64,000 nt of DNA from Thiodiazotropha sp040506275 (GTDB lineage Bacteria; Pseudomonadota; Gammaproteobacteria; Chromatiales; Chromatiaceae), in assembly GCA_040506275.1 (NCBI GenBank), contig JBEVXD010000001.1:124001-188000 (forward strand), in the 5' to 3' direction. The notes under the pieces were generated by a model. That model was not told where the DNA came from and searched no databases. It was given only the letters and a program-made list of their open reading frames with translations. Every line of letters starts with the position of its first letter. Position 1 is the stretch's first letter. Below are positions 17,677 to 26,986 of the stretch, piece after piece. Made by a program: the position numbers and the translations under genes.

Positions 17677-19350
17677 CTATGGATGGGCTGCAAGTGAGAC
17701 CATCTCCTGCGCGTGAGCCAGAGTCTGCTCTGTAATTTTTACACCGCCCAACATGCGGGCAATCTCCTGAATCCGCGCTTCATCATCCAGTCTGGCAATG
17801 TCGGTACGGGTCATCTTTTTCTGAGTGGTCTTCTGCACTTGGAAGTGATGCATTGCCTGGGCGGCTACTTGAGGCAAGTGAGTCACACATAGAATTTGAC
17901 GGTCAGAAGCCAGTTTGCGAAGCATTTGGCCAACAATCTCTGCAACACTGCCGCCGATGCCCACATCCACTTCATCAAATACCAGAGTGGGGGTGGCGCT
18001 GTATTGGATGGTAGCTACTTGAATGGCAAGACTAATGCGGGATAGTTCACCGCCGGAAGCGACCTTACTTAATGAGTCGAGTGGTAGTCCTGGATTTGCA
18101 GATACCTGAAAGTTGACTTGCTCCAGGCCTTGGGAGCCGGCTTGTGTAGAATCCAGGGGGGTTAAGGCGACAGTAAATCTACCGCCAGGCATACCCAGTG
18201 TCTGCATTGCTCCGGTAATCTCCTTGCTCAGACGCTTGGCTGACGATTGACGCTTCAAAGAGAGTTGTTCACCCAATTTGAGGTAGCTGTTTCTCTGTTC
18301 TTCAACTCGATCAGATAAATCGGATAGGGTTTCATCTGCCCGTTCGAGTGTCTCTATCTCAGTCTCGATTTGCTGAAGCTTTTCAGGTAGTTGATCTGGT
18401 TTGACCCGGTATTTTCGCGAAGTATCGTGCAGGGTGGTGAGACGCTCCTCCAGCTGCTCTAGACCGGCTGGGTCCAAAGCTATGTCTGCCAGATAGTTAC
18501 GTAGGAAAGCCAAACCTTCATCGAGCTGTATCAAGGCACTGTCAAACATCTCTCTGGCGTCTGTCAGTGTCGTATCCAGCTGCGCCATCTGGTTGATTCT
18601 TTCCAGTGAATGAGAGAGTTGGCTGCGCAGTGAGTGGTGTTCACTGTCAAGGGAAGAGATGGTCTCATTGCAACTGCTTCTGAGCTGTTCAAGGTGGCTC
18701 AGACGGGCATGTTCTTGCTCTATTGTTGCTAGTTCTTCTGCTGTGATTCCCAGGGTGGTCAGTTCCTGGGCCTGATAACGGAGCAGATCGAGGCGGGATG
18801 CCCGCTCTTCTGCTGCAGCAGTTAAATTTTCAAGCTCTTTATGCTCTTTCTGGTAGAGTTTGTACTGCTTAGCAAGCTTAGTACTCAGCTCGGCGTGGCC
18901 ACCGTAGGCATCCAGCAGGCTTCTTTGGTGATTAGGTTTCAGCAAGGATTGATGAGCATGCTGGCCATGGATTTCGACTAATAATCCACCTAAATCCTGA
19001 AGCTGTTGCAAGGGTACGCTGCGGCCATTGATAAAGGAGCGTGATCGCCCCTCTCGGTTGAGGCTGCGTCGTAGAATACACTCGTCACCCTCATCCAGAT
19101 CATGCTGTTTCAGCCATTCGAGCGCTTCCCGTAGTTTGCTGACATCAAACTGAGCGGTTACCTCTGCTCTATCGGAACCGGCTCTGATCATACCGTTATC
19201 AGCCCGTTCACCCAGGGCCAGTCCAAGTGCATCAATGAGGATCGATTTACCTGCGCCGGTCTCCCCAGTCAAAGCGGTAAGTGCATCCAGCAGCTCCAGC
19301 TCCATGGATGAGACAATTGCCAGATTGTGGACTTGTAACTGAATCAGCAT
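17677..19350 (-). CDS. recN: DNA repair protein RecN
   Basis: RecN is an SMC-like ATPase acting in double-strand-break repair. The 557-residue chain opens MLIQLQVHNLAIV and has Walker A GETGAGKS near residue 30. Two long coiled-coil arms with heptad leucines occupy the middle, and the C-terminal half holds the ABC signature KVASGGELSRISLA and Walker B LVFDEVDVGIGG. Its start overlaps the end of nadK by seven bases, so nadK-recN form an operon. No LexA box was looked for with certainty. Confidence 0.97.
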   Translation of the reverse strand: MLIQLQVHNLAIVSSMELELLDALTALTGETGAGKSILIDALGLALGERADNGMIRAGSDRAEVTAQFDVSKLREALEWLKQHDLDEGDECILRRSLNREGRSRSFINGRSVPLQQLQDLGGLLVEIHGQHAHQSLLKPNHQRSLLDAYGGHAELSTKLAKQYKLYQKEHKELENLTAAAEERASRLDLLRYQAQELTTLGITAEELATIEQEHARLSHLEQLRSSCNETISSLDSEHHSLRSQLSHSLERINQMAQLDTTLTDAREMFDSALIQLDEGLAFLRNYLADIALDPAGLEQLEERLTTLHDTSRKYRVKPDQLPEKLQQIETEIETLERADETLSDLSDRVEEQRNSYLKLGEQLSLKRQSSAKRLSKEITGAMQTLGMPGGRFTVALTPLDSTQAGSQGLEQVNFQVSANPGLPLDSLSKVASGGELSRISLAIQVATIQYSATPTLVFDEVDVGIGGSVAEIVGQMLRKLASDRQILCVTHLPQVAAQAMHHFQVQKTTQKKMTRTDIARLDDEARIQEIARMLGGVKITEQTLAHAQEMVSLAAHP

Positions 19351-20237
19351 CGATTTTTTTTCGGATTTTCAGCCCACCCGAGCTTGGCTCTCAGGATGCT
19401 GTAGTAGTCGTAGCCTGTCGGGTGTATCAGTCTGACCAGGTTTTCGGACTTGCGAATCCTGATTACTTCTCCCGGCATGGCCGGAATTGTGGCTTGCCCA
19501 TCGCAGGTGATCTGAACATCCTCCGCATGAGCCGGATCAAGACGAATCTCAATCAGGCTGTCACCATCCACAACAATCGGCCTGTTACTCAAGGTATGAG
19601 GACAGATCGGTACCAGAACGATAGCATTCAACGACGGATGGAGTAGTGGACCGCCGCCTGAGAGCGCGTATGCCGTTGACCCAGTTGGCGTTGAGACAAT
19701 CAGACCATCAGACCTTTGGTCATTTACCAGTTGATCGTCAACATAGGTTTGAAATTCAATCATCCTCGCGATATTCCACTTATGCAGAACCACATCGTTG
19801 AATGCCAGGATATTCTGCTTCTCTGAGGACTCATCTCCCATACTGACTTCAAGCAGAAATCTGCACTCCTGCTCATATTGGCCATTCAGTATCTTGGTCA
19901 ACTGCTGGGTCATCTCGTCCGGTGAAATATCAACCAGGAATCCCAGGCGACCAAGATTGATCCCCAGAAGAGGGATATTTTGTTTCGATAATACCCTGGC
20001 AGCATGTAACAGTGTGCCGTCACCTCCGACGACGATGACAAGGTCACTATGCTTAGGGAGATCGATCTCCGGTACACTGGAAACCGGTTTATTGTTAAGC
20101 ATCCGGCAGGTAGCCTCCTCAATGACCACATCATGTTGTTCTTCAACAAGATATTCGTAGAGTCGGAGTAAGGTCTGCTTGACTAGTGGGTCGCCATGTT
20201 TACCAATCAGTCCGATTTGCTGAAACCGTTTATGCAT
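19344..20237 (-). CDS. nadK: NAD kinase
   Basis: NAD kinase phosphorylates NAD to NADP. The 297-residue protein shows the catalytic GGDGT in VVGGDGTLLHAAR, the NDVVLHK motif and SDGLIVSTPTGSTAYALSGG, all standard. It is followed by recN with a seven-base overlap, and its start lies 200 bases from the divergent hrcA. The nadK-recN pair beside hrcA-grpE-dnaK is a conserved gammaproteobacterial order. Confidence 0.97.
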   Translation of the reverse strand: MHKRFQQIGLIGKHGDPLVKQTLLRLYEYLVEEQHDVVIEEATCRMLNNKPVSSVPEIDLPKHSDLVIVVGGDGTLLHAARVLSKQNIPLLGINLGRLGFLVDISPDEMTQQLTKILNGQYEQECRFLLEVSMGDESSEKQNILAFNDVVLHKWNIARMIEFQTYVDDQLVNDQRSDGLIVSTPTGSTAYALSGGGPLLHPSLNAIVLVPICPHTLSNRPIVVDGDSLIEIRLDPAHAEDVQITCDGQATIPAMPGEVIRIRKSENLVRLIHPTGYDYYSILRAKLGWAENPKKNRC

Positions 20238-20354
20238 ACTTTGGTATTTGGCTCGTTGGTTAGGTCTTTGAATGAAAGCTTAAAATGCACCATTACTCAA
20301 CGTTAGCATGCTGACAAGGGCAATCCAAGTGGGGCTTTCAATGAAGTAGAAGGC

Positions 20355-20383
20355 TTGACTATATCGATTTGAGTTGCTAATTT
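20355..20383 (+). promoter_or_regulatory. Sigma-70 promoter of hrcA
   Basis: TTGACT at 20355-20360 and TAATTT at 20378-20383 are separated by 17 bases. Transcription would begin near 20390, immediately before the CIRCE operator, so HrcA bound there would block initiation. Confidence 0.7.
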
Positions 20384-20392
20384 TTTGATTAG

Positions 20393-20419
20393 TTGGCACT
20401 CGAGAGGAATGAGTGCTAA
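20393..20419 (+). promoter_or_regulatory. CIRCE operator (HrcA-binding inverted repeat)
   Basis: TTGGCACTC-N9-GAGTGCTAA differs from the consensus CIRCE (TTAGCACTC-N9-GAGTGCTAA) at one base. It sits between the hrcA promoter and the hrcA start, giving autoregulation of the heat-shock operon. Confidence 0.95.
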
Positions 20420-20439
20420 TAATCACCTCGGAGACTCCC

Positions 20440-21498
20440 TTGTCAGAGAATAAATCGGTCGATGAAACCGCGGTCAGTGAGCGCGCGCAGCATTTTCTCA
20501 AAGCGCTGATTGAGCGATATATAAAAGAAGGCCAGCCAATAGGTTCCCGTACCTTGGCCAAAGATACCGGTCTGGATCTTAGTCCTGCGACCATTCGTAA
20601 CGTCTTGGCTGACCTGGAGGATCTGGGGTTGGTCTCTTCACCCCATACATCTGCAGGTCGTATTCCCACAATAACCGGCTACAGGATGTTCGTGGATTCT
20701 CTGCTCACCGTACAGGATCTGAAAAATAGCGAAGTGGAGAAGATACGCTCTGAGCTGATTATGGGAGGGGAGGAGAACAAAGCGCTGCTCGCCTCAGCTT
20801 CACGTCTACTCTCTGGCGTTACCCATATGGCCGGTGTGGTGACCCTACCTAGAAGGGAGAAGACCACATTTCGTCAAATTGAGTTCTTACCATTGTCTGA
20901 TCATCGGGTTCTGGGGATTCTGGTGACAGATGCAGGAGAGGTGCACAATCGTATACTGCACACCCATCGGGATTTTGAGCGTGCTGAACTGGAACAGGCA
21001 GCCAATTTTCTGACCAATTCATTTGCTGGGCGTGATATGGATCTGGTACGTCAAACTCTTTTGCAGGATTTGAACGAAGCTAGGGATCACTTCGACCAAA
21101 TGATGACTCAGGCACTAAAGATGGCTGGGGAAGTGGTCAATGCCAGCGAGTCCGAAGAGGACTGCATGATTGCAGGGCAGACCAATCTCATGGAGTTTGC
21201 AGAGCTGTCCGGATTGGATCAGCTGCGTAAACTATTTGATGCATTTACTGAAAAGCATGAGATTCTGCATCTATTGGACCAGTTTCAGAATGCGGACGGG
21301 GTGCAGATTTTTATCGGAGAAGAGTCAGGCTATCAATTGCTCAATGGCTGCTCTGTTGTAACTGCCCCTTACCAGGTGAATGAAGAGATGGTTGGAATGC
21401 TCGGGGTTATCGGACCAACCCGGATGAACTACGAACGGGTTATCCCTGTAGTTGATATTACGGCAAAAATCCTCAGTGCAGCCTTGAAAAAAAATTAA
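20440..21498 (+). CDS. hrcA: Heat-inducible transcription repressor HrcA
   Basis: HrcA represses chaperone genes through CIRCE. The winged-helix N-terminus contains GQPIGSRTLAKDTGLDLS and ATIRNVLADLEDLGLV, followed by HTSAGRIPT, then a GAF-like dimerisation domain ending in GVIGPTRMNYERVIPVVD. I start it at TTG 20440 (352 residues) because CGGAG at 20429-20433 is six bases upstream. The longer frame from GTG 20413 would begin inside the CIRCE repeat. It is first in the order hrcA-grpE-dnaK-dnaJ and shows that this organism uses CIRCE control in addition to sigma-32. Confidence 0.95.
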   Translation: MSENKSVDETAVSERAQHFLKALIERYIKEGQPIGSRTLAKDTGLDLSPATIRNVLADLEDLGLVSSPHTSAGRIPTITGYRMFVDSLLTVQDLKNSEVEKIRSELIMGGEENKALLASASRLLSGVTHMAGVVTLPRREKTTFRQIEFLPLSDHRVLGILVTDAGEVHNRILHTHRDFERAELEQAANFLTNSFAGRDMDLVRQTLLQDLNEARDHFDQMMTQALKMAGEVVNASESEEDCMIAGQTNLMEFAELSGLDQLRKLFDAFTEKHEILHLLDQFQNADGVQIFIGEESGYQLLNGCSVVTAPYQVNEEMVGMLGVIGPTRMNYERVIPVVDITAKILSAALKKN

Positions 21499-21578
21499 TC
21501 ATCCCAATTTGTCAGAGAATCACCCTGTAAACCTGGGGTGTAAACCCGTTCTACATGTTTTAGTTGAGGTCAAACCAA

Positions 21579-22196
21579 GTGATAGATAAGGATCAACCGC
21601 AAGATTCAGCAGAAAATGTGGATGAACCCCAGGCCCCTGAGGCTGAGGTTGTTGCTGAGAATGAGGTGATTGAAGAGGCTTCTGTGTCCGATCAGGATCA
21701 TGGTGAGCTTATGAATTTGCTCGAAGATGCACGGGCAAAAGCCGATGACCATTGGGATCAGTTGATGCGCACTCGCGCCGAAGTCGACAATTTGCGAAAA
21801 CGAGGTCAACGTGATCTCGAAAATGCTCACAAATACGCCTTGGATAAGATCTCGCAGGATATGTTGCAGGTATGGGATAGCCTGGAATTAGGCAACCAGG
21901 CCGCTCTGGATGAGAGCGCAGATGTAAACACGATTCGTGAGGGTACGGAACTGACCCTGAAGCTACTTGTGGATGTTATGAAACGCCACGGAATCGAGCA
22001 GCTTAATCCTGAGGGAGAGATCTTCAACCCTGAGTTCCACCAGGCGATGTCGATGCAGGAACGTGATGATGTGGAGCCCAATACTGTTGTTGCCGTAGTT
22101 CAAAAAGGCTATCAGTTGAATGGGCGACTGCTGAGACCAGCCATGGTTATGGTTTCCAAGGCCTCATCCAGCGAATCAATCGACGAACAGGCTTGA
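21579..22196 (+). CDS. grpE: Nucleotide exchange factor GrpE
   Basis: GrpE releases ADP from DnaK. The 205-residue protein has an acidic disordered N-terminus, a long dimer-forming helix (KADDHWDQLMRTRAEVDNLR) and the C-terminal beta-domain with GVEQL-like GIEQLNPEGEIFNPEFHQAM and VVQKGYQLNGRLLRPAMV. GTG 21579 is preferred over TTG 21564, since TGAGGT at about 21565-21570 is at proper distance. Its last bases overlap a sigma-32-like promoter for dnaK. Confidence 0.96.
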   Translation: MIDKDQPQDSAENVDEPQAPEAEVVAENEVIEEASVSDQDHGELMNLLEDARAKADDHWDQLMRTRAEVDNLRKRGQRDLENAHKYALDKISQDMLQVWDSLELGNQAALDESADVNTIREGTELTLKLLVDVMKRHGIEQLNPEGEIFNPEFHQAMSMQERDDVEPNTVVAVVQKGYQLNGRLLRPAMVMVSKASSSESIDEQA

Positions 22197-22219
22197 AAGC
22201 CGGCGACTTGACCCCACAT
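22192..22219 (+). promoter_or_regulatory. Sigma-32-type heat-shock promoter for dnaK
   Basis: CTTGAAA at 22192-22198 and CCCCACAT at 22212-22219 are 13 bases apart, matching the RpoH consensus CTTGAA-N11-15-CCCCATNT with one base off in the -10. It begins in the last codons of grpE, 58 bases before the dnaK start. Confidence 0.7.
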
Positions 22220-22276
22220 TAGGGACAGTCAGTAAGAAACTTCATTATTTAGAGAGAATTCGGAGAGTTAATCATC

Positions 22277-24214
22277 ATGGGCAAGATCATCGGTATCGAC
22301 CTGGGAACTACCAACTCATGTGTAGCGGTCATGGAAGGGAGTTCCACTAAAGTGATTGAAAACAGTGAAGGCGATCGCACCACACCATCGATTATCGCCT
22401 ACGCTAACGATGGTGAGATCCTGGTTGGCCAATCCGCCAAGCGTCAGGCTGTTACCAATCCGCAAAACACACTGTTTGCCATCAAGCGGCTGATTGGCCG
22501 TATGTTTAAAGACGATGTGGTGCAGCGTGATGCGGACATGGTGCCCTACAAAATCGTTGGCGCTGACAATGGCGATGCCTGGGTTGAGGTCAATGGTAAA
22601 AAGATGGCTCCCCCTGAGATCGCAGCGAAGATCCTGCAGAAGATGAAGAAAACTGCAGAGGATTATCTTGGTGAGACGGTTACTGAAGCGGTCATCACTG
22701 TACCAGCCTACTTCAACGACTCTCAACGTCAGGCCACCAAAGATGCAGGGCGCATCGCTGGGTTGGATGTGAAGCGCATTATCAATGAGCCTACTGCAGC
22801 TGCATTGGCTTACGGTATGGATAAGAAGCGCGGTGATCAGACCCTGGCGGTGTACGATCTGGGTGGTGGTACATTCGATATTTCAATTATCGAAATTGCC
22901 GAAATCGATGGTGAACATCAGTTTGAAGTACTCTCCACCAATGGTGATACCTTCCTCGGTGGTGAGGATTTCGATCTACGTATCATCGATCATCTGGTTG
23001 AGGAGTTCAAAAAGGAGCAGGGTTTTGATCTGCGTAATGACCCCTTGGCACTGCAACGCCTGAAAGAGGGCGCAGAGAAGGCTAAGATCGAACTCTCTTC
23101 GAGTCAGCAGACCGATATCAATCTGCCTTATATCACAGCGGATGCAAGCGGTCCGAAACATCTCAATCTGAAGCTGACCCGTGCCAAGTTGGAGTCGCTG
23201 GTTGACGATCTGGTGAGTCGTACCATCGAGCCTTGTAAGCTGGCTCTGAAAGATGCTGGTATCGCTTCATCGAAGATCGATGAAATTATCCTGGTCGGTG
23301 GCCAGAGCCGTATGCCTAAAGTTCAGGATGCGGTGAAAGAGTTCTTCGGCAAAGAGCCCCGTAAGGATGTGAATCCAGACGAAGCCGTGGCGATCGGTGC
23401 TGCTATTCAGGGCGGAGTTCTAGGCGGTGAAGTCAAGGACGTACTGTTGCTTGATGTTACCCCGCTCTCACTGGGTATCGAGACGCTGGGTGGCGTGATG
23501 ACCAAGCTGATTGAGAAAAATACCACCATACCAACCAGTGCTTCTCAGGTTTTCTCCACGGCTGATGACAGCCAGACTGCGGTGACTGTGCATGTCCTGC
23601 AGGGTGAGCGTGACCAGGCGGCTGCCAATAAATCTCTGGGGCGCTTTGACCTCAGCGATATTCCGCCGGCGCCTCGTGGCGTACCTCAGATTGAGGTCAG
23701 CTTCGACATTGATGCCAATGGCATTCTGAATGTCTCTGCAAAGGACAAGGCAACAGGCAAGGAGCAATCGATCGTGATCAAGGCCTCATCTGGGCTGAGT
23801 GATGATGAAATTGATCGCATGGTCAATGATGCCGAGGCGCATGCCGACGAAGATCGTAAGTTCCAAGAGATGGTTGCTGTACGTAACCAGGCGGATTCGA
23901 TGATCCATGCCACTAAAAAGTCTATGGAAGAGCTGGGCGACGATAAACTCGAAGCCGGCGAAAAAGAGTCTATAGAAAGCGCCATCAAGGATCTTGAAGC
24001 CGTCATGAGTGGCGATGACAAAGAGGTCATCGAAGAGAAAACCAAAGTGCTAGCGGAAGCCTCCGGTAAAATGGCCGAGCGGTTGTATGCTCAAAAGGGC
24101 GCTGATGCTGGTGAAGGTGTCGCCCCTGAAGCCGCAGCAGAGGACACCGCGAGTGCTGCTGATGACGATGTGGTTGATGCCGAATTCGAAGAGGTCAAAG
24201 ACAACAAAAACTAG
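22277..24214 (+). CDS. dnaK: Chaperone DnaK (Hsp70)
   Basis: DnaK is the ATP-driven folding chaperone. The 645-residue protein begins GKIIGIDLGTTNSCVAVMEG and shows AVITVPAYFNDSQRQ, VYDLGGGTFDISIIE, the phosphate motif ILVGGQSRMPKVQ, and the linker VLLLDVTPLSLGIE before the substrate-binding domain. The acidic C-terminus ends near DAEFEEVKD, the usual EEVKD-type tail. The start is preceded by GGAGAG. A terminator-like hairpin after the gene probably lowers read-through into dnaJ. Confidence 0.99.
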   Translation: MGKIIGIDLGTTNSCVAVMEGSSTKVIENSEGDRTTPSIIAYANDGEILVGQSAKRQAVTNPQNTLFAIKRLIGRMFKDDVVQRDADMVPYKIVGADNGDAWVEVNGKKMAPPEIAAKILQKMKKTAEDYLGETVTEAVITVPAYFNDSQRQATKDAGRIAGLDVKRIINEPTAAALAYGMDKKRGDQTLAVYDLGGGTFDISIIEIAEIDGEHQFEVLSTNGDTFLGGEDFDLRIIDHLVEEFKKEQGFDLRNDPLALQRLKEGAEKAKIELSSSQQTDINLPYITADASGPKHLNLKLTRAKLESLVDDLVSRTIEPCKLALKDAGIASSKIDEIILVGGQSRMPKVQDAVKEFFGKEPRKDVNPDEAVAIGAAIQGGVLGGEVKDVLLLDVTPLSLGIETLGGVMTKLIEKNTTIPTSASQVFSTADDSQTAVTVHVLQGERDQAAANKSLGRFDLSDIPPAPRGVPQIEVSFDIDANGILNVSAKDKATGKEQSIVIKASSGLSDDEIDRMVNDAEAHADEDRKFQEMVAVRNQADSMIHATKKSMEELGDDKLEAGEKESIESAIKDLEAVMSGDDKEVIEEKTKVLAEASGKMAERLYAQKGADAGEGVAPEAAAEDTASAADDDVVDAEFEEVKDNKN

Positions 24215-24234
24215 ATTGTCATTGTTGCCAACAG

Positions 24235-24267
24235 ACCGTACGCCGGCTTGTCCGGTGTGCGGTTTTT
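24235..24267 (+). terminator. Terminator-like hairpin between dnaK and dnaJ
   Basis: ACCGTACGCCGG and CCGGTGTGCGGT pair (with G-T wobbles) over a short loop and are followed by five T. It probably attenuates the operon so that DnaK exceeds DnaJ. Confidence 0.75.
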
Positions 24268-24372
24268 GGCGTTATGCGGATCGGCAAGTAAAAAGGGTGA
24301 GATCGTAGTTGAATCAAAATTTGTGCGATCACTATTTCATTGAATATAGATAATATTTAGACAGAACCAACC

Positions 24373-25515
24373 ATGGCGAAAAAAGATTATTACGAAGTTT
24401 TAGGCGTTAACAAGAACGCCAGTGAGGCTGATATCAAAAAGGCCTATCGCCGCTTGGCTATGAAGTATCATCCTGACAGAAATACCGAGGGTTCTTCAGA
24501 AGACACTGAAAAGAGCTTTAAAGAGGCCAAGGAGGCCTACGAGATATTGTCAGATGCACAGAAGCGTGCTGCCTATGACCAGTTTGGGCATGCTGGTGTG
24601 GATCAGACCATGGGGGGCGGATTCAGTGGTGGTGATGCCAATTTCTCAGACATCTTCGGTGATGTGTTCGGCGATATTTTTGGTGGTGCACGAGGGGGAG
24701 GTGGCTCCCGTGTTCATCGTGGTGCTGATCTACGTTATAACCTGCAACTCTCCCTGGAAGATGCTGTAGCAGGGACGACTGTTAAAATTCGAGTGCCAAC
24801 CCTGGTGAAGTGCGATGCCTGTGATGGCAGTGGCGCTAAGAAAGGTAGTTCACCCAAGACCTGTGAAACCTGTGCAGGGCATGGCCAGGTCAGGATGCAG
24901 CAAGGATTTTTCTCCGTTCAGCAAACTTGTCCCCGTTGCCATGGCAAGGGGACAGTGATCGATAACCCCTGTACCAAATGTCATGGTGAAGGCCGGGTTC
25001 AGGAACATAAGACTCTATCTGTAAAAGTGCCTCCTGGCGTCGATTCGGGTGATCGCATACGACTGGCCGGAGAAGGTGAGGCAGGAGAGAGTGGTGGTCC
25101 GCCGGGAGATCTCTACGTGCAGGTGGCCGTCAAACCACACAATATCTTCAGTCGGGAAGATAACCATCTTTTCTGCGAAGTTCCTATCAGTTTTGTGATA
25201 GCAGCCCTCGGTGGTGAACTGGAAGTACCGACTCTGGATGGAAAAGTAATCCTAAAAATACCGGCAGGTACTCAAACAGGACGTCTGTTTCGCATGCGAG
25301 GAAAGGGCGTCAAACCTGTACGTGGCGGCCCAGTAGGAGATTTGATGTGTCGCGTGCTGGTCGAGACACCAGTGAAACTTACCACGGAACAGGAAGAGAT
25401 ATTGAAGCGATTCGATGAAACCATGAAACACGGTGGAGCGAAGCACAGCCCGCAATCCACCAGCTGGGTGGATGGGGTGAAGAATTTCTTCGAGAACATG
25501 GGTTTCAAACATTAG
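24373..25515 (+). CDS. dnaJ: Co-chaperone DnaJ (Hsp40)
   Basis: DnaJ delivers substrates to DnaK and stimulates its ATPase. The J-domain carries the HPD motif in MKYHPDRN, followed by the Gly/Phe-rich linker and four CxxCxGxG-type zinc repeats (CDACDGSG, CETCAGHG, CPRCHGKG, CTKCHGEG). The C-terminal peptide-binding domains follow. The length of 380 residues is typical. It ends the heat-shock gene set, with dapB next on the same strand. Confidence 0.98.
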   Translation: MAKKDYYEVLGVNKNASEADIKKAYRRLAMKYHPDRNTEGSSEDTEKSFKEAKEAYEILSDAQKRAAYDQFGHAGVDQTMGGGFSGGDANFSDIFGDVFGDIFGGARGGGGSRVHRGADLRYNLQLSLEDAVAGTTVKIRVPTLVKCDACDGSGAKKGSSPKTCETCAGHGQVRMQQGFFSVQQTCPRCHGKGTVIDNPCTKCHGEGRVQEHKTLSVKVPPGVDSGDRIRLAGEGEAGESGGPPGDLYVQVAVKPHNIFSREDNHLFCEVPISFVIAALGGELEVPTLDGKVILKIPAGTQTGRLFRMRGKGVKPVRGGPVGDLMCRVLVETPVKLTTEQEEILKRFDETMKHGGAKHSPQSTSWVDGVKNFFENMGFKH

Positions 25516-25599
25516 GGCGCTCAGTTTTTTATTCTTCCTGTAGAGCGCGATTGTCTAAACATTATATCCGGACAATGATTCCGGAGCAGGGGTAAGCAG

Positions 25600-26403
25600 A
25601 TGACAAGAATTGCAGTGGTTGGTGCCGGAGGCCGGATGGGTAAAACCTTGGTTCAGGCGGTCCATGAAGCTGAAGGCCTAACTCTGGGCGCTGCCACTGA
25701 ACGACCTGAGTCAGGTCTGGTTGGTCGGGATGCCGGTGAACTGGCCGGACTCAATAGACTCGATTTGGCCATCTCATCAAGCTTGGATGAAGTTTTAGAC
25801 AATTTTGATGTGGTTATCGACTTTACATCCCCATCAGCAACACTAAGCCATCTGCAAATCTGCCGTCAGGCAGGAAAACGCATGGTTATCGGCACCACTG
25901 GACTGAGTGACGATGATAAAAATGCGTTGGAAAAGGCATCTGATGATATTGGCATAGTCTTCGCTCCGAACATGAGCGTAGGTGTCAATCTCTGCTTTAA
26001 ACTGCTTGAGTTGGCTTCCAGGGTTATGGGTGAGGAGGCAGATATAGAGATTATCGAAGCTCACCACCGTCATAAAGTCGATGCACCATCCGGTACAGCA
26101 TTGCGTATGGGGGAAGTGATTGCAGAGACCCTTGGACGGGATCTAAAAAGCTGTGCGGTATATGGTCGTGAGGGCAATACAGGGCCTCGCGACAGCAAGA
26201 CCATTGGATTTGAGACCATTCGTGCTGGTGATGTCGTTGGTGAACACAGTGTCTGGTTTGCTATGGAAGGCGAGCGAGTGGAGATTGCACATAAGGCATC
26301 GAGTCGGATGAATTTCGCTGGAGGTGCTGTGCGTGCTTCCAAATGGATAAGCAGCAAGTCAAATGGACTCTTTGATATGCAAGATGTTTTAAGCTTGCGC
26401 TAA
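25600..26403 (+). CDS. dapB: 4-hydroxy-tetrahydrodipicolinate reductase
   Basis: DapB is an NAD(P)H-dependent step of lysine and diaminopimelate synthesis, needed for cell wall. The 267-residue protein has the Rossmann GAGGRMGKTLVQ at the start, GTTGLSDDDKNALE, APNMSVGVNL, and the catalytic and substrate-binding region EIIEAHHRHKVDAPSGTA. ATG 25600 has GGGG/AAG-like purines upstream. It lies downstream of dnaJ by 84 bases, a frequent gammaproteobacterial order. Confidence 0.98.
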   Translation: MTRIAVVGAGGRMGKTLVQAVHEAEGLTLGAATERPESGLVGRDAGELAGLNRLDLAISSSLDEVLDNFDVVIDFTSPSATLSHLQICRQAGKRMVIGTTGLSDDDKNALEKASDDIGIVFAPNMSVGVNLCFKLLELASRVMGEEADIEIIEAHHRHKVDAPSGTALRMGEVIAETLGRDLKSCAVYGREGNTGPRDSKTIGFETIRAGDVVGEHSVWFAMEGERVEIAHKASSRMNFAGGAVRASKWISSKSNGLFDMQDVLSLR

Positions 26404-26454
26404 ACCAACCCCGTGACTGTTTGCCAGGTTAATATTAGGGTGTTAGCAGATTAA

Positions 26455-26928
26455 ATGATTGCTATTTACAGAAAATTTGCGATTGCTTTGATTGTACTGC
26501 TTATCTGGGGTTGCAGTGATGATCCTGTCTCACCTGAAGTGCAGCTCCGCCAGACAATCAGTGATGCTGAGTCATCCATCAAAGCTCGGGATTTATCTGC
26601 AACGATGGGATTTGTCCATTCTGGTTATCAGGACCAGAATGGGTTTGATCTTCGGCAATTGAGGGCGATGCTGGCTGGCTATTTGTTACGTCATAAATCG
26701 ATTTTTGTTTTAACCAAAATTGAAAAGCTCGAAATAATAGAAGGGGGAGAGGCGAGGGTACTGCTGTTTGCCGGTTTGGCCGGGACTCCTCAAGAACAGA
26801 CCCTCACTTTTGCAGAGTGGCGGGGAGACTTGATGCGCCTTGATCTCAAATTTATCCAACAGGATGATGAGTGGTTGTTAACTCAAGCGGACTGGCGCCG
26901 GGCAGGCCCAGAGGATTTTATACACTGA
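26455..26928 (+). CDS. Putative lipoprotein of unknown function
   Basis: This 157-residue protein has a lipoprotein signal: a short basic start, a hydrophobic run and a lipobox-like IWGC with Cys20, then a polar linker with DDPVSPEVQ. The mature part looks like a small alpha+beta fold (NTF2-like in feel: an early helix, GFVHSGYQD, and strands ending WLLTQADWRRA). I do not recognise a named family. It is transcribed with the genes around it, 51 bases after dapB. Localisation to the periplasmic face of a membrane is inferred from the signal. Confidence 0.75.
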   Translation: MIAIYRKFAIALIVLLIWGCSDDPVSPEVQLRQTISDAESSIKARDLSATMGFVHSGYQDQNGFDLRQLRAMLAGYLLRHKSIFVLTKIEKLEIIEGGEARVLLFAGLAGTPQEQTLTFAEWRGDLMRLDLKFIQQDDEWLLTQADWRRAGPEDFIH

Positions 26929-26986
26929 ACTGGCCCGGAATCTGCTTGTTATCTGTCGATAGGAGACCACACTGACAGGTAACGCC

